Source: a virus. Taken from it: a stretch of 45,251 bases of DNA. The DNA lies in IMG/VR virus record IMGVR_UViG_3300036770_000646, positions 1 to 45,251 of that record, one strand, 5' to 3'. Position numbers and translations under genes: made by a program. Below, piece by piece: positions 1 through 7,590 of this stretch. The notes beneath the pieces are model-generated. The model did not search any database and was not told where the DNA came from. It saw only the letters and a program-made list of their open reading frames with translations. Positions within the stretch are counted from its first letter, which is position 1. The number at the start of each line of letters is the position of its first letter.

Positions 1-127
1 ATCATTAAGAATCGACTCCAGGTAATCGTCCACCTCAGACTCATCCAATGCAGCATATGCACTGGTCTTGTCTTGCGTGTCACCCATTACCTGAAGCGAG
101 TAGTAAAGGGAGGTCTGCGGAGATTGC
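1..127. repeat. 127-bp exact terminal repeat (contig overlap), left copy
   Basis: Bases 1-127 are identical to 45125-45251. The nrdA reading frame runs unbroken from one copy into the other, so the repeat is an assembly overlap of a circular or circularly permuted molecule, not a biological end placed here. Exactly 127 bases is a common largest k-mer size of de Bruijn assemblers, which supports this. The unique genome is therefore 45,124 bp. Confidence 0.95.
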
Positions 128-1356
128 AGCCACTCTTCAATAAACGCTTCGTCATAGGTGATCACATCAGACCAACTATTGAAGCTGTAACCGTGAAGAA
201 GTCCCGTGCTGTTCAGCATCTGCATGATGCCGTCAGCAACTCGTTTGTAATCCTCCCAGCCGACTTCACTGGCAACCTCAACGTCGCCATAGTCGTAGCT
301 CTGCACACCAAAGGTGCCGGAGTCACGGTCAACATGACGTGAGATGGGAGGGGCGATCTCAGGACAGGTGGTAAACCCATCGAGATCGGTATAGCGGTAG
401 CTGCAGGAAGCCGTAGGGGCAATGGCAAAAGCCCGCTCCATCCGGTTGACCTTGGCCACTTGGGCTGCAGCAATAATCCCAGCCCGCAATTCGTGGGCCA
501 GGACAGACGCAGGAGTGTGAGCATGCGGCTCCTTGGCATTCATAGCCTCCAGAGCCTTACCAAACTCTTTGTACGTCACACCGGAGCGACGGAGCAGGTT
601 AGCCAGTCCGAGCATTCCCAGACCGACCTGGCGATCCGTCTCCGCAGGGAGGTACTCTCTGCTATCTCCAACGCCTGTTTTGGCATGGAGGGCGCACAGC
701 TCGGACATTCCGTTGACAAATGCACTTTGAATGTCATTGAGTTCGCATGCGCCAAGGTTGACATGTTGCAGTAGACAGGTTCCCCGTGAGGGCAGGTACA
801 CTTCCAGGCAAACGTTTCCCCGGATTCGATTTCCATTTCGATCGACCTTTGTTTTGTTCAGCCAGATGTCGCCTTGCCGGATACCCTGCAGGAGTGCATC
901 TTTTACTTGTTGCGTCGCTTCGTTCCACCAATGCGGGTTAATATTGACGCAACGCTTGATCCAAGGTAGATCAGCCCGGCTAGCAGTAATAAACTCCAGC
1001 ACATCGGGATGATTAAGATCAAGATGAGCAACCACGGCTCCATTTTTGTACACCCCGCCTCTGCGAAGAATTTCGTTAAGGGTTGAATAGATCTTGGCAA
1101 ACGACACGGGGCCAGAGGCCACAAGACCTTTGCCATTCTCTGCACCTTTTGGACGAAGCTTGCTGAGATGAACAGCAACGCCCGCTCCATAGCGGAGAGC
1201 ATGGCTAACAAAACGCCATGATGCCTCGATTCCGTTTGGTCCTTCCATCTCATCCTCCACCACGAACACGGTGCAGGAGACGGGTAAACGAGAGGTGGGG
1301 TCGTCAATCCAAGACTGCACCCGCCCAGTGCGGGCGATGAGTTCTTTAGTGGACAT
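1..1356 (-). CDS. nrdA: Ribonucleotide reductase class I large (alpha) subunit, cut by the contig junction
   Basis: This protein reduces ribonucleotides to deoxyribonucleotides with the NrdB partner. The ATG is at 1356-1354. The frame is open to base 1 and, in the circular molecule, ends at 45095 (461 aa in total). Visible residues fit class I alpha: C28 in VSCTVF, the N181-V-C183-L-E185 active site (E. coli N437, C439, E441), C194 as the partner of C28, an APTASCS loop near residue 305, the radical-transfer pair Y418-Y419, and a C-terminal redox pair C457-N-C459. There is no N-terminal ATP-cone, so allosteric activity control by that domain is absent. It is short compared with E. coli NrdA (761 aa), as expected for compact cyanopodovirus enzymes. 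These were once annotated as class II and were later reassigned to class I because a beta subunit sits next door, as it does here. MazG-like and DUF3310 genes lie just upstream. Confidence 0.93.
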   Translation of the reverse strand, partial: MSTKELIARTGRVQSWIDDPTSRLPVSCTVFVVEDEMEGPNGIEASWRFVSHALRYGAGVAVHLSKLRPKGAENGKGLVASGPVSFAKIYSTLNEILRRGGVYKNGAVVAHLDLNHPDVLEFITASRADLPWIKRCVNINPHWWNEATQQVKDALLQGIRQGDIWLNKTKVDRNGNRIRGNVCLEVYLPSRGTCLLQHVNLGACELNDIQSAFVNGMSELCALHAKTGVGDSREYLPAETDRQVGLGMLGLANLLRRSGVTYKEFGKALEAMNAKEPHAHTPASVLAHELRAGIIAAAQVAKVNRMERAFAIAPTASCSYRYTDLDGFTTCPEIAPPISRHVDRDSGTFGVQSYDYGDVEVASEVGWEDYKRVADGIMQMLNSTGLLHGYSFNSWSDVITYDEAFIEEWLQSPQTSLYYSLQVMGDTQDKTSAYAALDESEVDDYLESILND

Positions 1357-1357
1357 T

Positions 1358-1762
1358 TTAGACAAGACTAATAAGTGAAGGTTCAAAGTAATTAGGCCCT
1401 TTGAGGATCTTTCCATCCTCACGACGTATGGGCTGACCGTCGTCTCCAAGCTTGCTCATGTTGCTAGCGTGAACTTGGTTGTAAGCAACCTGAAGATCCC
1501 AGCCAAATGCTGCTGCCATCTGGTGGCAAACGTAGACAAGATCAGCCAACTCCTTGAGCATGTGCTCACGGGCTCGCTTGTTGTTGATGTCTTCGCGAAG
1601 ATCTAGATATGCATGAGCAAGTTCAAGGTGCTCTTCATCGATCAAAGTCTGCTGCAGCTTCAACGAGGTAGTCGTCAGACCAATCGGCAGCTGATACGCT
1701 TCGCGGAACTGGTTTGCCCGTGTTTGGTATTGATCGTAGGGAGCGCAGGTGGTCAAGCTCAT
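1358..1762 (-). CDS. MazG-like nucleoside triphosphate pyrophosphohydrolase
   Basis: This is an all-alpha NTP pyrophosphohydrolase of the MazG/PRA-PH type, 134 aa. The metal-binding signature is visible: EExxE at residues 43-47 (EEHLE) followed 24 residues later by ExxD at 71-74 (ELAD). Family members hydrolyse nucleoside triphosphates to monophosphates. In cyanophages they are thought to shape nucleotide pools or host stress signalling, but the substrate here is unknown. The gene ends one base before the nrdA start, so it is probably cotranscribed and translationally linked with RNR. Its first 43 codons overlap the end of the DUF3310 gene in another frame. The ATG at 1762 is the first in frame, but residues 1-20 are outside the conserved core and a later start cannot be excluded. 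Confidence 0.8.
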   Translation of the reverse strand: MSLTTCAPYDQYQTRANQFREAYQLPIGLTTTSLKLQQTLIDEEHLELAHAYLDLREDINNKRAREHMLKELADLVYVCHQMAAAFGWDLQVAYNQVHASNMSKLGDDGQPIRREDGKILKGPNYFEPSLISLV

Positions 1763-1940
1763 TCGTTAGATAGTGGATTGCTTTTTCAAGGTCTTGCTCG
1801 GCAGACTCTTTGTAGCCTGCACGGCAAATGTATTTGATGGCATTGCCAAGGTGGAAGTTGAGGCCCTGGTCACGGATAAAGTCCCAGACTTGGATTAGTC
1901 CTCGTCGGTAGTAACTTGGGCCGATTTGGGGGCTGGCCAT
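1635..1940 (-). CDS. DUF3310-like small phage protein
   Basis: A 101-aa protein whose residues 9-66 match the DUF3310 pattern: YYRRGLIQVWDFI, then LNFHLGNAIKYICRAGYK and a LEKAIHYL helix. Some phage members are loosely called nucleotide kinases, but no biochemical role is secure. The conserved part ends near residue 68. The remaining 33 residues overlap the MazG-like gene by 128 bases in a different frame and look unconserved, so the functional protein may be shorter or the overlap may reflect a past frame change. It overlaps the upstream small gene by 46 bases and belongs to the DUF3310-MazG-NrdA-NrdB run. Confidence 0.72.
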   Translation of the reverse strand: MASPQIGPSYYRRGLIQVWDFIRDQGLNFHLGNAIKYICRAGYKESAEQDLEKAIHYLTNELDHLRSLRSIPNTGKPVPRSVSAADWSDDYLVEAAADFDR

Positions 1941-2146
1941 TTTTTAACTAGATTAGAAAGTGAGTTGCCAAGAACAAAGCACTGATGCTGCAATGCAAGG
2001 AAGATAGTAATGATGTCTTCCTTGGATGAATCAGGGTGCCTTAGCGCGTCTTCAATTTGCCTGAGCTTGAACTTCTGCTCCATTGTCATTTCGACTATTG
2101 GTGCAGGGAGGGCTCCAGAATCGGATGGAATTGGACTGAAAGTCAT
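1895..2146 (-). CDS. Conserved small cyanopodovirus-type protein
   Basis: An 83-aa protein from the ATG at 2146. Its conserved-looking core is MEQKFKLRQIEDAL, then EDIITIFLALQHQCFVLGN and SLSNLVKKW, helical and similar to small proteins next to the exonuclease gene in other cyanopodoviruses. The first 32 codons overlap the 3' end of the exonuclease gene, so the true start may be a later ATG before EQKF. Function unknown. Confidence 0.6.
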   Translation of the reverse strand: MTFSPIPSDSGALPAPIVEMTMEQKFKLRQIEDALRHPDSSKEDIITIFLALQHQCFVLGNSLSNLVKKWPAPKSAQVTTDED

Positions 2147-2822
2147 AGTCAGTGTGTTGGAGGATTTTTGCCAAGCGGGCATTAGTCAAAGCAGTATCTT
2201 CACCAAGACCCTTTTCGGCAAATGCATCAACAACTGTTTGCCAACTAGGACCATTCTTTTCTAAAAGGGCTGCAGCGCGTTTGATTCCAATTCCTGGAAC
2301 GCCTGCATAACCATCTGTCTGATCTCCACTCATTGTCTGAATAAGATGCCAAAGGTCACCTTCCTCTTTGGTGATAGTGATGACTTCGTTGGTGAAGTCG
2401 TACAGCTCTCCAGGGATCTGCTTCATGTCTTTGTCGGGTGAGCAGATAATGTGACCGGATTCCTTGGTGGCATAGATGCCAATGGCATCATCAGCCTCCA
2501 GCGTTGGCATGACCACTACTGGGTAATCTTCAGACAGGGCGTTGATGACTCTCCTGTAACCACACGGCTTCTTCCGATTGCGGTGGCCTTTGTATTCAGG
2601 ATCGATAGTCTTACGGAAGTTAGTACTATCGCTAAAAAACAAAATAGAATCATCATAGCAACCAAGATCAGAGGCAATTCGGTACAGCTCTTGTTGAGTC
2701 ATCCGCATTGCATCACTGAAGTTTGATGTAACTAGAATTACATCATTGCCCCAGTCGATCTCAGACTCATTTGCGGCACAGCACTTGTAGACAAGGAAGT
2801 CTGCGTCAATAAGCAAACTCAT
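2052..2822 (-). CDS. 5'-3' exonuclease (T7 gp6-like, FEN/PIN nuclease fold)
   Basis: In T7 this enzyme removes RNA primers and degrades DNA during replication and recombination. The 256-aa sequence shows the acidic metal-binding set: D6 and D8 in LLIDADFLVY, LEADDAIG, SPDKDMKQI, and GDQTDGYAGVPGIG with the helix-hairpin-helix that follows (GIKRAAALLEK). It follows the polymerase block as gene 6 follows gene 5 in T7. It overlaps the upstream 69-aa gene by ATGA coupling. The last 30 residues look divergent and are overlapped by the next gene. Confidence 0.88.
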   Translation of the reverse strand: MSLLIDADFLVYKCCAANESEIDWGNDVILVTSNFSDAMRMTQQELYRIASDLGCYDDSILFFSDSTNFRKTIDPEYKGHRNRKKPCGYRRVINALSEDYPVVVMPTLEADDAIGIYATKESGHIICSPDKDMKQIPGELYDFTNEVITITKEEGDLWHLIQTMSGDQTDGYAGVPGIGIKRAAALLEKNGPSWQTVVDAFAEKGLGEDTALTNARLAKILQHTDYDFQSNSIRFWSPPCTNSRNDNGAEVQAQAN

Positions 2823-3028
2823 CGATCACCTAGCAATTCGATGATTGATTTTTCTGCAAAACCCTGAAGGGATAAAAGAGCCCTGAATTGCTCAGCCCAT
2901 CCAAAGAGAGTCATGTCTGTTGCATCAAACTCGATGGTGTATTTATTCGATTTTGGGTAATCCTCAAGGTCTCCATTGCTGGATTCAATAATCATTGTGA
3001 CCTTGGTGTAAAAGGGGTTAGTTGTCAT
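2819..3028 (-). CDS. Small hypothetical protein between nuclease genes
   Basis: A 69-aa acidic protein whose stop overlaps the exonuclease start as ATGA, so it is coupled to it. An internal ATG at codon 12 is an alternative start. The segment YTIEFDATDMTLFGWAEQFR resembles small proteins beside gp6 in cyanopodoviruses. No catalytic motif is visible. Function unknown. Confidence 0.6.
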   Translation of the reverse strand: MTTNPFYTKVTMIIESSNGDLEDYPKSNKYTIEFDATDMTLFGWAEQFRALLSLQGFAEKSIIELLGDR

Positions 3029-3042
3029 AAATGTGTGGTGGA

Positions 3043-3186
3043 CTATTTTCCTTGGCCACGTCGAAGCTTGCGACCATGCGAAGGGAGAGAACGTGTCCCG
3101 TCTCCTTGCCTCGTGTGCTTAAATTTTGCACGTGATTCAAACTGCTTCTTGGCCAGCTGTGTTTTGGATTTGGTCTTGGGTGGCAT
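3043..3186 (-). CDS. Small highly basic protein
   Basis: A 47-aa ORF starting MPPKTKSKTQLAKKQFESRA and ending GRKLRRGQGK, very rich in Lys and Arg, so a nucleic-acid-binding role is possible but only inferred. It overlaps the endonuclease VII-like gene by 50 bases and lies in the otherwise empty space before the 69-aa gene. A GTCCAC box precedes the ATG. No family recognised. Confidence 0.45.
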   Translation of the reverse strand: MPPKTKSKTQLAKKQFESRAKFKHTRQGDGTRSLPSHGRKLRRGQGK

Positions 3187-3613
3187 ATCTGCTAGTGGAC
3201 AAATAGGTTAAAGCTTTTAGTACTCGTTCTGGATCATCACCAAAGCAACCAAGGCCACGGTTACATCGATCACATATATACCCTCTGAACGAATCAGTGG
3301 TATGGCAGTGATCAAGGATCCATGTAGTTGTGTGGTTTCCGCATATTGGGCAGGAGCCTGGTGGAGGTGGGGGAAATAGTTTCCTTAGCTTGCTCCTTAA
3401 CTGACTCATCTCTGCCCTACAGGTTTTGCATGTATTCCTGATGCCTCCGCCTGTTTGGTAAACATCGAAACTACTTAGAGCTTTAACCTCATTACACTTA
3501 ATGCACCTCTGCCCAGTTACTGCCTGACTTAGCGTCAGCGGAAACGGGGCAGCGCATGTTGTAATATTCCCCAGCAGATTGAGCTGAATAAAGGAGGATT
3601 CCTTTGAGCACAT
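3137..3613 (-). CDS. Recombination endonuclease VII-like zinc nuclease
   Basis: This protein resembles T4 endonuclease VII, which resolves branched DNA. The frame shows a zinc ribbon (CIKC ... CKTC), then CPICG, the nuclease signature LDHCHTTDSFRGYICDRCNRG and a C-terminal FGDDPERVLKALTYL helix. The only ATG in frame, at 3613, lies 116 bases inside the polymerase gene, giving 36 residues that merely mirror polymerase coding. Relatives normally begin just before the first CxxC, which here lies at the polymerase stop. The real start may be a rare codon, or the domain may be made by frameshifting from the polymerase. The genome also encodes a gp3-like resolvase at 7243-7590. Confidence 0.75.
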   Translation of the reverse strand: MCSKESSFIQLNLLGNITTCAAPFPLTLSQAVTGQRCIKCNEVKALSSFDVYQTGGGIRNTCKTCRAEMSQLRSKLRKLFPPPPPGSCPICGNHTTTWILDHCHTTDSFRGYICDRCNRGLGCFGDDPERVLKALTYLSTSRYATQDQIQNTAGQEAV

Positions 3614-4769
3614 CTACATTGGAAGGCTCTGTCTCAAACTGAAGTTCGTCGTGAATGAATGCCAGTTGATGAGCAGAGATAGAGTTGGTTTTAATATGGT
3701 TGTTAGCGATTACCATCCACCGCTTGGCAATGACGCCTGCTGAGGATTGCAGCAAATAGTTCAGGGCTTTGTGCCCCGACTCAACGCCGATATGGCGACC
3801 GTCGATGCTGCGAATGTAACCTCGTTTAGCAGCTGCTTTAGTAGCGTTGACGAGCTTCTCAAGACCAGGAATGGCATCCATATAAGCCTGGCGAATTTCT
3901 CGCCCCTTCTTGATCGCCTGGTCCTTGGAAAGGCCTTGATCGTAGGAGAGCCCAATCTTTTGATCGCCAGCACCATAAAGGAATGCGTAGGTAACGGTTT
4001 TCACTAAACGTCGGCTGATGCCGATCTTGTCTGCGTTCTCCTGGTGAATGTCACCGTTGAGAAGAACATCTGCGTAGCGGCCTCCATCGTATCTAGCCAG
4101 ATAGTGGGCAAGCATTCGCAATTCAATCCCTGCGAGGTCAGCACCAACCATGCACAGGTCCGGGCTAGCGCAGAATAACTTTCTAAATTCAGCGTCACTT
4201 GGTACTTGACCTAGATTCGGCTTTCGATGAGCACATCGATGGGTGTTGGTTGCCACTGAACAGTGGTGGTGTATTCGATTGTCTTTGACAAGCTTTAGCC
4301 AGGCGTTAACACCTTCGGACAACAAGCCAAGCTGTTTGGTTAGTTCCAAGCAGCGGAAGAACTTCAGAGCGATTGGTGTACCAATATCATTGAGAACAAC
4401 TTCGTCAATGGTTGGCTTACCTTTCTCCGTGAACTCGGTTGGTTTCCACTTGTAAAAGGTCTGCATAACCCAGGCAATGTGATCCCTGGATGTTGGGTTC
4501 AGATCCTTTATACGTGTGAACTCACACCCCTCAACATATCCTGAAGTTCGGTTAGCTCGCTTTGGAGTAAACGGACCGCCTGAGACAAACGGGTGCAACG
4601 ATCTAAGATCATTTGCAAGTCGATCAAGCTCTCGTCTAAGTTGATTTTCAAGTTCGTAAGCGTTGCGCTCGTCGAAGTACCAGCCATGAAGCTCCTGTTG
4701 GGTGAGAATTTCTGCAACCTGATGTTCTAGCTTGATGTAGTCAGGAAGTTCTTGACAAAGTAGGACCAT
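3498..4769 (-). CDS. T7-type (family A) DNA polymerase, polymerase domain ORF
   Basis: The replicative polymerase core, 423 aa. Motif A has D211 in VGADLAGIELRML, motif B is KTVTYAFLYGAGDQKIG (257-273), and motif C is HDE at 373-375. The C-terminus SGSNWAEVH mirrors the T7 ending GPNWAICH, so the 3' end is intact. The exonuclease domain sits in a separate upstream ORF (4727-5248) that overlaps this one by 43 bases in another frame. T7 gp5 carries both in one chain. The apparent break is near 4740-4765, where homology passes from VQDVNVTTKLWSYF in one frame to QELPDYIKLEHQVAEI in the -1 frame. The ATG at 4769 has no clear ribosome binding site. Either two polypeptides associate, a -1 frameshift joins them, or one base is wrong. 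Confidence 0.9.
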   Translation of the reverse strand: MVLLCQELPDYIKLEHQVAEILTQQELHGWYFDERNAYELENQLRRELDRLANDLRSLHPFVSGGPFTPKRANRTSGYVEGCEFTRIKDLNPTSRDHIAWVMQTFYKWKPTEFTEKGKPTIDEVVLNDIGTPIALKFFRCLELTKQLGLLSEGVNAWLKLVKDNRIHHHCSVATNTHRCAHRKPNLGQVPSDAEFRKLFCASPDLCMVGADLAGIELRMLAHYLARYDGGRYADVLLNGDIHQENADKIGISRRLVKTVTYAFLYGAGDQKIGLSYDQGLSKDQAIKKGREIRQAYMDAIPGLEKLVNATKAAAKRGYIRSIDGRHIGVESGHKALNYLLQSSAGVIAKRWMVIANNHIKTNSISAHQLAFIHDELQFETEPSNVDVLKGILLYSAQSAGEYYNMRCPVSADAKSGSNWAEVH

Positions 4770-5248
4770 AATTTAGTTGTAACGTTGACATCTTGAACCA
4801 TGTAGTCCTCCATGTCCTGCGACCACTCTTTCCAGTCAGTGTTCTTGGCAAAGCCACCTTTGTATTCGCCAAGGCGGTAGCCCCAGGATTCCAAAGAATG
4901 TCTGCCATAGAGCTGTGCAGGCATCTGTGGCCAGTTACGCTTACCGTCTAACTTCAACATGTCAGCGTGATAGATCCGGCTAAGGATCAACGTGTCGAGA
5001 GTTTGGGCTGATGTTTGGAAGAACGGATACAGCTTTTTGATGACTGGAAGGTCATAACCAATGGAGTTGTGGCCAATCAAAAGATCAGCCTCCATTAAGT
5101 GTGTGATGCCAGCGGTGATCGACTGCTTAGAACCTGTGTCGTTAAAGACAAAGACGTCTTTGGTCTCTAGATCCTTATAAGCTAAACAGTGGATGCAAGA
5201 AACGTCGTCATAAAGTCCATTGGTCTCAATGTCGAAGACGACTTTCAT
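4727..5248 (-). CDS. T7-type DNA polymerase, 3'-5' exonuclease domain ORF
   Basis: A 173-aa DnaQ-like proofreading domain corresponding to the N-terminus of T7 gp5. Exo I is FDIETNG with D6 and E8, Exo II is IGHNSIGYDLPVI, and Exo III is YMVQDVNVT near the end. It stops about 15 codons after Exo III, just where the polymerase domain should begin, and overlaps the polymerase ORF by 43 bases. The start overlaps the stop of the small gene upstream as ATGA. All three metal-binding motifs look intact, so this is a working domain rather than a decayed remnant. Confidence 0.88.
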   Translation of the reverse strand: MKVVFDIETNGLYDDVSCIHCLAYKDLETKDVFVFNDTGSKQSITAGITHLMEADLLIGHNSIGYDLPVIKKLYPFFQTSAQTLDTLILSRIYHADMLKLDGKRNWPQMPAQLYGRHSLESWGYRLGEYKGGFAKNTDWKEWSQDMEDYMVQDVNVTTKLWSYFVKNFLTTSS

Positions 5249-5412
5249 TTACCAGACCAAGAAAAGGTCTTATCAATAAATTGTGCTTTCTCTATGGCTT
5301 CGGGAGTGGGAGGATTAGGTGCTTTTAAGATCAAGCCAGTAGGGAAATGTAGGTAGCGTTGACCGCTAGAAGTCGGTGGTAGGGTCGAAGTCGTCGGCGG
5401 CTTCACTTTCAT
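5245..5412 (-). CDS. Small proline-rich hypothetical protein between gp4 and gp5 genes
   Basis: A 55-aa ORF from the ATG at 5412, rich in Pro, Thr and Ser (MKVKPPTTSTLPPTSSGQ). It fills the gap between the helicase and exonuclease-domain genes, overlapping the helicase by 47 bases and the exonuclease ORF by ATGA. The tight coupling supports it as real. No family recognised. Confidence 0.5.
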   Translation of the reverse strand: MKVKPPTTSTLPPTSSGQRYLHFPTGLILKAPNPPTPEAIEKAQFIDKTFSWSGK

Positions 5413-6955
5413 AGAATTTACATGTGGACAGGTCGTAGTCAAGATGGCAAGCTACTCCGACTTCTCCGCTATAGCGATTTTTAAGTACTCGCACAGTCGT
5501 TGAAGATGATCCTCGATCCGCCTGCTGGTTCCGTTCAAGCGCAATAACTCCATCTGACAATTGAGCAATTGCTGCCGAACCTCGTAGTTGCCCGAGAGTG
5601 ACTCGTGCTCCTTCTTCATGGTTTTGATCTGAATTGGTACGCCGCAAATGCGACACAAGGAACATGGCTACACCAGTTCGTTCAACCAGAGACCTAAGGT
5701 TGGTCATTGTCTGGTCAATCATTTTCCGTTCGTCACCGTCAAGACCACTCAACAAAATGGATAAGTGATCGACGAAGATTACTTTTGCGTCAAGGCCACA
5801 GGCCAGGTATTCGATTCGGTTGTAAATTAGGTTAGGATCGAAAGAACCAAAACCATCAAACAGAAACAGGTTCCACTTAGCAAGAGTGTCGCTATAGACT
5901 CGTTCAAGTTCGGATCTCTCATGTTCTCCAATGTGAAAGGCTTGCCCGGAGGCAACAGACATCAGTCCGAGAGCTGTGCGGCGATTTGACTCTTCGAGAG
6001 CCAAGTATCCAACTCGTTCACCGGAACTAAGAAGGTGAGTTGCCAACTCTCTACAGAAGCTGGATTTACCAATGCCAGATCCTGCAGTAATTGTAACAAG
6101 CTCGCCGTATCTGATCCCGTGAAGTTTATTTTGTAGTCCGGCGAAAGGGTACTCATGATTGCAAGGGGGGCTAGGAGTGGTGACGAGATCTAAAAGGGTT
6201 TTCCCATCAACGATCCCATCTGGACGGAAAGGTTTCGCATCCCAAATAGCGCGACAAATCGCCTCAGGGTCATTGGCAGAGAGGGCGTCTGACGCATCTT
6301 TGTAATTACCCTGGATCGATGCAATCTTGCACTTGCCAGGTGGCAATACGCTTGCTGCATCCTTCGCCGCTTGACGGCCTGCATCGTCATTGTCGAAGAA
6401 CAGGACAATCTCCGCATAACCCTGGAGCCAGGGGAGAGACCGTTGAATCGACTTTTTTGCCGAACCGGAACCGCTAGGTATTGAAACCATCGGCCACCCC
6501 GACATAGCTTCGTAACATGAAGCCGCATCGAGTTCGCCTTCTGTAATGACGACTCGTTTTCCAGTGGCTGGAAATAGATGTTGTCCAAAGAGGGCGTTGG
6601 CTTGTTGTCCTTCATAAAAGAAGTCCTTTGTTTTTGTCCTAGTTTTGACACCACGAAGAATGCCTGATTCGTCGAAGTAGTGAAACCTTAGGCATTCACC
6701 ATCTCGATAGATCTTGTACTTCTCACAAACTTTTTCACTGATGTTCCGCTTGTTGAGTCGTTGGGCAGAGCCTTGGAGTTGCACAGCTTTGACAGTGAAG
6801 GTTGTTTGTTCAGTGGAACCGTCTCCAGAGACGTAATTGTGACACTTGTGGCAAAAGGTGTGGCCATCGGTGTACAGCGCATTGGCATCCGATGAGCCGC
6901 AGTTATTGCACGGCAAGTGCCTGACAAACTCGCTCTCTGATTTCTCGGTATGCAT
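5366..6955 (-). CDS. DNA primase-helicase (T7 gp4-like)
   Basis: This bifunctional replisome protein primes and unwinds DNA at the fork. The 529 residues show, in order, a zinc ribbon with C16, C19, C35 and C38; a TOPRIM primase core with E139 in VVITEGELDA and the FFDNDDAG acidic motif at 187-193; and a RecA-like hexameric helicase core with Walker A GSGIGKSS at 292-299. After these come ALEES, a VIFVDHLSIL Walker B, FLVSHLRR and an LRGSAAIAQLSDGV motif near residue 460. The acidic C-terminal tail (ADDFDPTTDF) matches the T7 gp4 tail that contacts polymerase and SSB. Length is close to T7 gp4 (566 aa). The first 17 codons overlap the small gene upstream. Confidence 0.95.
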   Translation of the reverse strand: MHTEKSESEFVRHLPCNNCGSSDANALYTDGHTFCHKCHNYVSGDGSTEQTTFTVKAVQLQGSAQRLNKRNISEKVCEKYKIYRDGECLRFHYFDESGILRGVKTRTKTKDFFYEGQQANALFGQHLFPATGKRVVITEGELDAASCYEAMSGWPMVSIPSGSGSAKKSIQRSLPWLQGYAEIVLFFDNDDAGRQAAKDAASVLPPGKCKIASIQGNYKDASDALSANDPEAICRAIWDAKPFRPDGIVDGKTLLDLVTTPSPPCNHEYPFAGLQNKLHGIRYGELVTITAGSGIGKSSFCRELATHLLSSGERVGYLALEESNRRTALGLMSVASGQAFHIGEHERSELERVYSDTLAKWNLFLFDGFGSFDPNLIYNRIEYLACGLDAKVIFVDHLSILLSGLDGDERKMIDQTMTNLRSLVERTGVAMFLVSHLRRTNSDQNHEEGARVTLGQLRGSAAIAQLSDGVIALERNQQADRGSSSTTVRVLKNRYSGEVGVACHLDYDLSTCKFYESEAADDFDPTTDF

Positions 6956-7115
6956 TAGCTTGGTTGTCGTGGTACTTCAGCCAATCATCGATTGACATCA
7001 AGAAGCCAGCGATGATGTTGGCTGCATACTTGTCGTTGTCAGAGTCGACATCAGCCAGGATGTCACTGAATTGCTCTGCATAAAATTCTGCAGAACCATA
7101 TTCAAGAGTGCTCAT
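6903..7115 (-). CDS. Small acidic hypothetical protein upstream of primase-helicase
   Basis: A 70-aa acidic, mostly helical protein (FYAEQFSDILADVDSDNDKY). Its start overlaps the stop of the 47-aa gene as ATGA and its end overlaps the primase gene by 53 bases, so it lies inside a tightly packed translational chain. No motif recognised. Confidence 0.6.
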   Translation of the reverse strand: MSTLEYGSAEFYAEQFSDILADVDSDNDKYAANIIAGFLMSIDDWLKYHDNQANAYREIRERVCQALAVQ

Positions 7116-7255
7116 TTGTGAAGTTGGTGGATAAGAGTTTCATAGTCATCCAACGCATCCTCAAAGCCCTCGATAACATCCTGGGGAGAGGAGTGTTTAT
7201 CGAGAGCCATAATGAGGTTGAACGCCAGATCTTTAATGACGGCTAGGTCAACCAT
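7112..7255 (-). CDS. 47-aa acidic hypothetical protein
   Basis: A short ORF (MVDLAVIKDLAFNLIMALDK ... HQLHK) that overlaps the endonuclease I stop by 13 bases and the next gene by ATGA. The coupling on both sides and a fully coding fit in the gap support it. Helical and acidic. Function unknown. Confidence 0.55.
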   Translation of the reverse strand: MVDLAVIKDLAFNLIMALDKHSSPQDVIEGFEDALDDYETLIHQLHK

Positions 7256-7590
7256 TCGATTGGGATGGAGTGATAGGCACACCACTTGAAGTTGTTTTTC
7301 TCACACCAAGCGGCATACGTGGTTTTAGATCTTTTTTCGATCTTGTTATAAGGGGCTTGAAATACGAACCTAATATCCAGATCTGGGTTGGCCTTTTTGA
7401 CGGCAACCATCTTCCTGCGGTCTTCAGGGGTAAGATGACCCTTGGTCTCCAAATAGACACCGTTGGGAAGCAAGAAATCTGGAGTGTAATTACATTGGAG
7501 TATGTATGGGACTTTTGTTGATTCGTACTCAAAGGAAACACCCAACTCATTGAGGAGTTGAGCGACTTTCTCTTCAAGTTTGGATCGCAT
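7243..7590 (-). CDS. Endonuclease I, Holliday-junction resolvase (T7 gp3-like)
   Basis: This enzyme cleaves branched and cruciform DNA and, in T7, helps break down host DNA and debranch replication intermediates. The 115-aa protein has the PD-(D/E)XK set: E6/E7 near the N-terminus, D38 in NYTPDF, and E48-T-K50 in YLETKG. It is shorter than T7 gp3 (149 aa). The ATG overlaps the stop of the ssDNA-binding protein gene as TAATG, matching the T7 order gene 2.5 then gene 3. Confidence 0.92.
   Translation of the reverse strand: MRSKLEEKVAQLLNELGVSFEYESTKVPYILQCNYTPDFLLPNGVYLETKGHLTPEDRRKMVAVKKANPDLDIRFVFQAPYNKIEKRSKTTYAAWCEKNNFKWCAYHSIPIEWLT

Noticed and set aside
903-1307. 134-codon minus-strand ORF in the first kilobase
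   Set aside because: It is a different frame of nrdA. The true frame from 1356 to base 1 carries the RNR motifs and is open through the contig junction.
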